NCBI GenBank assembly: GCA_002298995.1
Contig: DBMO01000077.1
Coordinates: 1 to 64,000 of the forward strand
DNA: 64,000 nucleotides
From: Desulfarculales bacterium UBA696
GTDB taxonomy: Bacteria > Desulfobacterota > Syntrophobacteria > Syntrophobacterales > Syntrophobacteraceae
Reading direction: 5' to 3'
Every line of letters begins with the position of its first letter. Positions within the stretch are counted from its first letter, which is position 1. Under the pieces are notes generated by a model, which saw nothing but the letters and a program-made list of their open reading frames with translations, was not told the origin of the DNA and did no database searches. A program made the position numbers and the translations under genes. This document shows, one piece after another, positions 60,262 through 64,000 of this stretch.

Positions 60262-60872
60262 GGGTGGCCCGGATTCATATCCGGGCGCGAAGCGCAAGAA
60301 GCTCACGATATAGCTGTAACTTCAACTCCAACCGACCGTTTCAGGAGATACCACCTTGCCGAACCGTGCTTCCATTCATCGGCTCGCGCAACCAGGCCCT
60401 TCTTCACGGGATTGCCGTGCATGTACTCAAGTTTCTCCCTTGCTTTATCGTCGGAAAATACATTGAAATCGTAGTACCCTGCCTGCCAGATTGGCTCTTC
60501 CGGGTTAAATGTGGCCGCATACCCGGAAAGATGTTCAATCAGAAACTTCTTCAGCCGGATCGATGACCTCCTCTTCCAATGTTGGATGAACCGGCTCAGC
60601 ATATCGGGTCCTCCGAAATGCAGGAGAGCATGGACGTGATCGGGCATTATGACATGCTGCGTCAATCTTTCGCAGTTCATCGGCAAGAAAGTGAATGACT
60701 ATGCCCTTTGCCCGGTCGTCATTAAGGAGGCTTCGCCGTTTGTAACAGGAAAAGGTTACGAAATGGGCATGACCCGCATTGTCAACGATCTTTCGCTCAG
60801 TCGCCATCCGATTTTCCGACACCTCCGCCGAGCTTCTTGCGCTTCGCGCCCGGATATGAATCCGGGCCACCC
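60262..60872 (-). mobile_element. RAYT element bounded by inverted 43-bp REP copies
   Basis: A 611-base unit. Identical 43-base sequences in opposite orientation bound it: 60262-60304 and 60830-60872. Each contains the palindromes CCCGGATTCATATCCGGG and GCGCGAAGCGC. Between them lies a transposase-like gene of the REP-associated tyrosine transposase type. This layout is the classical arrangement of a RAYT with its REP pair. The gene is frameshifted, so the element is probably immobile. Confidence 0.8.
60303..60807 (-). pseudogene. REP-associated tyrosine transposase, frameshifted
   Basis: Two overlapping minus-strand frames encode the two halves of one Y1-type transposase. Upstream half (from ATG 60807): MATERKIVDNAGHAHFVTFS and on to HFLADELRK. 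Downstream half: RLTQHVIMPDHVHALLHFGG (the HUH metal motif as DHVH), WQAGYYDFNVFSDD with the candidate nucleophile Tyr, and YMHGNPVKKGLV near the end. A single frameshift near 60650-60690 breaks it. The stop codon lies inside the left REP copy. Related enzymes act on REP hairpins. Confidence 0.8.
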
Positions 60873-60884
60873 GCCAAACTGCCT

Positions 60885-61700
60885 TTAATTAGATTCTGAG
60901 CATACTGCGGTATAGAGTACTTCACCCACTGCATATCCAGGTGGAATAGCTTCCCATTTTTCCGGAAAATCAAAAGCATTTATTAAAGTTTCATCTTTTC
61001 TGTATGTATAGTTTGCCAGTGGAGTATATCTGTTACTGGAGCAGTCTATCTTGTATAAAAACAAGTCGTAAGCATAATATTCGGCGTCGTCTCTATGGCT
61101 TCCTCGCTTATGTAACTCATGCGTTTTGGTCTCGGCATTTACATACTCGGTCTTTGTCCACACTTTCACGACAGTTTTCGAAACGTAGCTGAGAGTTGCC
61201 TGATTATAATAGGTATTAGTATTTTCGGAATGATAAAAGTGTTTCCAAGGGTCTGAATACTTCACACGGTCGTTTAGAAGTCTGCTGTATTTTTGCTCAA
61301 ACTGTTTCTTGAAGAACTCAAAATATTCTGGCCCTAGAAATTTTTTGGCATGCTCCAATCTGTTCTCACCGTTGTCCCAGTCCCCATCCATAGCTGCTAT
61401 CGTGTGTATCATAATGCCTACAGATGAACTCAAACCCTTTTCATCGTGATTTTTGATCGAATTCTCAATTATTCCATCAACCTCTTTGACATAATATTCC
61501 GATGGGAAGCGGATCATGACGCCGTTGCTCTTGGCAACTTCAATGAAACCTTTCACGATCTGCAGCTTGAACTTGGTATCTTTCTTCATCCACTCCGAAG
61601 CGGGAAATTTCGACTGAGCCTGCACAGCTGCACAACTATTAAGGCCGATGCCAAATGTCAGCAGGAGCACAATTGCAGCCTTTTGAGGACATGCTATCAT
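60885..61700 (-). CDS. Secreted lipoprotein-like protein with surface-adhesin E-like domain
   Basis: A 271-residue protein with an N-terminal export signal (about 8-24) and a possible lipobox (LNSC, Cys 23). The C-terminal part (about 165-268) resembles surface-adhesin E-like domains: VVKVWTKTEY, YDLFLYKIDCSSNRYTPL, WEAIPPGYAVGEVLYTAVC. The middle is helical and polar. The coding DNA is visibly richer in A and T than its surroundings and sits beside the RAYT element, suggesting separate acquisition. Function in adhesion is only suggested by the domain name. Confidence 0.7.
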   Translation of the reverse strand: MIACPQKAAIVLLLTFGIGLNSCAAVQAQSKFPASEWMKKDTKFKLQIVKGFIEVAKSNGVMIRFPSEYYVKEVDGIIENSIKNHDEKGLSSSVGIMIHTIAAMDGDWDNGENRLEHAKKFLGPEYFEFFKKQFEQKYSRLLNDRVKYSDPWKHFYHSENTNTYYNQATLSYVSKTVVKVWTKTEYVNAETKTHELHKRGSHRDDAEYYAYDLFLYKIDCSSNRYTPLANYTYRKDETLINAFDFPEKWEAIPPGYAVGEVLYTAVCSESN

Positions 61701-61936
61701 GGTTCATCCAATAATGGTGACTTAACCAAGGGTGGGCGCAGTTCTTTTGTGTCCACCTACATTGATTCGCTATTTTATTTGTTTGGACGATACTTTTGGA
61801 ATAGCGTGCTGTCAATCAATTTAATATCGATCGGCGGATCAAAGCTGAATGAAATCGAGATCATAAGCTGCAAACCAATGTTCGGTAAATTTTTGAAGTG
61901 AATTGATGTATCTGGTGTTAGAAATGAGTGCCTACG

Positions 61937-63202
61937 CTAAACATTGAGCATAAGCGGCAGGCTATCCGCCACGAGAAAACCTTTTCGGGTGGGAAGAATC
62001 CTTCCGTTGCTTATTTTTACCAGACCGGTTCTCTGCAATTCTGCGAAAGCATTGCCCACTCGCAAACCGCCTCCGAGTTCATTAAGATCAACACCGGCGC
62101 TTGTTCTCAGGCCGAGGTAGAGGGATTCCAGGTCTAGCTGTTCTTCGGTGAGGATTTCGGAGGACTCTATCGGCGGCTTTCCTTCCGCGAGGAGCCGGCA
62201 GTATTTTCTAACTGATTTTAAGTTCCACCACCTGCTGCCCGAGTGGAAGGAATGGGCGGAGGGGCCGAGGCCGAGGTAGGGGGTGTGGGTCCAGTATTTT
62301 TGGTTGTGGCGGGACTTGAGATCAAAGCTTCGAGCGAAATTGGAGATTTCGTAGTGGAGGTAGCCCTCTCTTTCAAGGTAGCGGGAGGTATAGATAAAAT
62401 AAGCGCTTTCAAGCTTTTCGCCGATGGAGTTGACCTTGCCGGCTGCCTTCATTTTGCCCAGGGGGGTGCCCGGCTCGAAGGTCAGTTGGTAGCATGAAAG
62501 GTGTTCCGGCCTGAATTCGAGGATCTGGTCCAGGGTCTTTTTCCATCCTGGGATGGTTTGTGTTTCAAGGCCGTAGATCAGATCCACCGACATATTGCTA
62601 AATCCGCTGAAGCGTATCAGGTCGAGGGCGTCAAGCGCCTGCTTCGAGCTGTGGGTTCTTCCCAGGTATTTCAGGTCGGCATCGGAAAGTGACTGGATGC
62701 CAAGGCTTATGCGGTTTATGCCAAGGTCCCGAATGGTTTTGAGCTTGCCGGCGGAAAGACCGTCGGGATTGGCTTCGATTGTGATCTCCGCATCGGGCAG
62801 AAATGTAAAATGCTTGTGGGCAGAGTCCATCAGCGCGGCAAGGTCCCGCTCAGCCAGGACCGTGGGCGTGCCGCCTCCGAGGTAGAGCGAGTCGAAGTTA
62901 TCAAAATTGAAGCTATCGAAATTACGTAATATTTCTGCGTTTTCCCCGGATTTTTCCCCGTGCTTTTCTGCGTATCCTTCTACTTTTACCCCTGATTTTG
63001 CTCCGCTTCCTCCGGATCTTTCTTCGTTTTCCCCGTACAGGCGCATTTCCCTTTGCACGGCTTCAAGCCAAGCGGGAATAGTGGCGGAGGATGCGACGGA
63101 ATAAAAGTCGCAGTAGAGGCACTTCGATCGGCAAAACGGGACGTGAATGTAGAGTCCGGGAGGGTTCGGGTTATGCGAAGTTGCGTTCAAGGTGTTTTCC
63201 AT
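61937..63202 (-). CDS. hemW: Heme chaperone HemW-type radical SAM protein
   Basis: A 421-residue radical SAM protein. The [4Fe-4S] motif is CRSKCLYC (about 24-31), preceded by GLYIHVPF. GGGTPTVL, ITIEANPD, GINRISLGIQSL, DLIYGLETQ and the HemW-type ISNFARSFDLKSRHNQKYW with LGLGPSAHSF complete the family. It lacks the extra Cys of HemN, so it is the HemW heme-binding type and not a coproporphyrinogen dehydrogenase. A 45-residue Gly/Ser/Glu-rich insertion (about 59-105) after the first helix is unusual. Upstream of lepA in many bacteria the two genes are neighbours, as here. ATG 63202 is used; one ATG four codons earlier. Confidence 0.88.
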   Translation of the reverse strand: MENTLNATSHNPNPPGLYIHVPFCRSKCLYCDFYSVASSATIPAWLEAVQREMRLYGENEERSGGSGAKSGVKVEGYAEKHGEKSGENAEILRNFDSFNFDNFDSLYLGGGTPTVLAERDLAALMDSAHKHFTFLPDAEITIEANPDGLSAGKLKTIRDLGINRISLGIQSLSDADLKYLGRTHSSKQALDALDLIRFSGFSNMSVDLIYGLETQTIPGWKKTLDQILEFRPEHLSCYQLTFEPGTPLGKMKAAGKVNSIGEKLESAYFIYTSRYLEREGYLHYEISNFARSFDLKSRHNQKYWTHTPYLGLGPSAHSFHSGSRWWNLKSVRKYCRLLAEGKPPIESSEILTEEQLDLESLYLGLRTSAGVDLNELGGGLRVGNAFAELQRTGLVKISNGRILPTRKGFLVADSLPLMLNV

Positions 63203-63230
63203 GTGGCAGACCATGTGGGACTTCCAACTA

Positions 63231-63338
63231 CGTCATTCCCGCAGCGTTTTTGGGCGGGAATTCAGTGTCTTTTGTCTTTCAATGTTTCGGAGTATCAAAG
63301 CCGCTGGATTCCCGCCCAGAAACGCTGCGGGAATGACG
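63231..63338. repeat. Inverted repeat, family D
   Basis: Arms 63231-63261 and 63308-63338 (31 bases each, one mismatch) begin CGTCATTCCCGCAGCG and enclose 46 bases. Each arm contains the shorter inverted motif TTCCCGC / GCGGGAA. Lies between hemW and lepA. Confidence 0.65.
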
Positions 63339-63382
63339 ATCTTTGATACCGGCCTGGAAGGTGATCCATGCACCTGATCTTG

Positions 63383-63404
63383 CGGCAGGCTGGAAAGCCT
63401 GCCC
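63383..63404. repeat. Dispersed palindrome, family A
   Basis: GCGGCAGGCTGG then AAAGCCTGCC: copy 20 bases past the family D repeat and 30 bases before the end of lepA. Confidence 0.6.
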
Positions 63405-63433
63405 CACGCATACGGATAAACGCAACTTCAGGC

Positions 63434-64000
63434 CTATTCATCTCTTGCTTTTAGGACGGAAACGAAGGCGCTTTGCGGGATTTCGACGTTTCCTACCATT
63501 TTCATCCTCTTTTTGCCCTTCTTCTGCTTTTCGAGGAGTTTGCGCTTGCGGGTGATGTCTCCACCGTAGCATTTGGCGGTGACGTCTTTTCTGAAGGGCG
63601 AAATGGTTGAGCGGGAGATTATTTTTCCGCCGATTGCGCCCTGGATGGCGATTTTGAAGTTGTGTCTCGGGATTTCTTCTTTCAGGCGGTCGCAGACCTG
63701 CAGGCCCCATTCCCTTGCGCGGTCGCGGTGCACGATAATCGATAGGGCGTCGACCCTTTCTCCGTTTACCAGGATGTCCAGCTTCACCAGGTCGCTATCG
63801 CGGTATTCTATCAGTTCGTAGTCAAAGGAGCCGTACCCCTGCGTGATGGTCTTCAGCCTGTCGTAGAAATCGAAGACTACTTCGGCAAGAGGCATATCAA
63901 AGGTTATCTCGACCCGCGCGGTTGTCGGATAGGCGATCCTGGGATTTGATCCGCGGCGCTCCAGGCACAGCTTCATCACCGCCCCCATGTAGCGCTCGGG
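63434..64000 (-). CDS. lepA: Elongation factor 4 (LepA), C-terminal part; 5' end outside the window
   Basis: The last about 189 codons of EF4/LepA. The reading frame is still open at base 64000 (PERYMGAVM), so the GTPase domain and start lie beyond the window. Visible: EF-G domain V-like part with MPLAEVVFDFYDRLKTITQG and YGSFDYELIEYR, and the LepA-specific C-terminal domain with HNFKIAIQGAIGGKIISRST, AKCYGGDITRKRKLLEKQKK and GKKRMKMVGNVEIPQSAF. EF4 back-translocates or remobilises stalled ribosomes. It is the neighbour of hemW on the same strand. Confidence 0.95.
   Translation of the reverse strand, partial: PERYMGAVMKLCLERRGSNPRIAYPTTARVEITFDMPLAEVVFDFYDRLKTITQGYGSFDYELIEYRDSDLVKLDILVNGERVDALSIIVHRDRAREWGLQVCDRLKEEIPRHNFKIAIQGAIGGKIISRSTISPFRKDVTAKCYGGDITRKRKLLEKQKKGKKRMKMVGNVEIPQSAFVSVLKARDE

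Noticed and set aside
61446..61901. 151-codon plus-strand frame
   Set aside because: Antisense to the adhesin-E-like gene and running into the gap; no ribosome binding site or family.
1..64000. CRISPR array or rRNA operon
   Set aside because: No regularly spaced direct repeats with unique spacers and no rRNA-like sequence were seen on either strand.

Overview
The window reads as a chromosomal segment of a strictly anaerobic, GC-rich Gram-negative bacterium of the Desulfobacterota (former Deltaproteobacteria), most like the Syntrophobacterales. This is an inference from content: a PPi-dependent phosphofructokinase, an acetate kinase fused to a PduL phosphotransacylase, a glutaconate-type CoA transferase, an HgcC-like regulator next to arsM, a membrane-anchored H-protein homologue behind a sigma-54 promoter, and the phoH / 7TM-HD / ybeY / pdxJ / acpS order. 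Coding density is high, genes are on both strands, and many intergenic gaps carry short palindromic repeats.

Layout. 0.4-2.2 kb: a CaCA-type cation antiporter and a small membrane protein. 2.2-5.5 kb (minus): a compact operon with a 98-aa acidic protein, a 55-aa cysteine-rich protein, a PF12224-type amidoligase and two tandem class II glutamine amidotransferase domains, one lacking two key residues. This is the best candidate for an undescribed peptide- or metabolite-modifying system. 5.5-10.4 kb: SlyD-like FKBP isomerase, a free-standing IF-2 C-terminal half, proC, and PPi-PFK. 10.5-12.4 kb: an intact receiver protein behind a decayed histidine kinase, then an LPG-synthase-type membrane protein. 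12.7-17.4 kb: lipoprotein, cold-shock protein, tRNA-Arg(CCT), zinc-ribbon membrane protein, SGNH hydrolase, OmpA-like lipoprotein and a single-TM protein. 17.6-22.4 kb: ECF sigma factor with a tiny putative anti-sigma partner, signal peptidase I homologue, SpsF-like nucleotidyltransferase, and a Cache-HAMP class III cyclase.

22.4-32.3 kb: a sigma-54-controlled H-protein-like gene with two upstream 17-bp palindromes, an NagX-type membrane protein, PIG-L deacetylase, AddB-like nuclease, and divergent glnB and amtB. 33-37 kb: two-subunit CoA transferase and a chemoreceptor. 37-44 kb: the acpS-pdxJ-ybeY-7TM-HD-phoH operon (minus), then cvpA-like and mazG. 44-46.7 kb: HD-GYP-like protein, a Rossmann protein, DUF1992. 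47-50.3 kb: an arsenic/mercury-associated operon (HgcC-like, 55-aa membrane protein, ArsM, molybdopterin oxidoreductase). 50.3-56.5 kb: RluA-family protein with an atypical active site and probably a CTG start, tex, YaiI/UPF0178 and typA. 56.7-59.8 kb: SagB-type nitroreductase and the cNMP-binding/acetate kinase/PduL triple fusion. 60.2-60.9 kb: a frameshifted RAYT transposase between inverted 43-bp REP copies. 60.9-64 kb: an AT-richer adhesin-E-like lipoprotein gene, hemW, and the 3' part of lepA running off the window.

Working together: the fusion enzyme and CoA transferase fit acyl-CoA/acetate energy metabolism; glnB/amtB form a nitrogen module; hgcC/arsM/Mo-enzyme form a metal(loid) module. 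Several dispersed palindrome families and one RAYT account for much of the intergenic structure.
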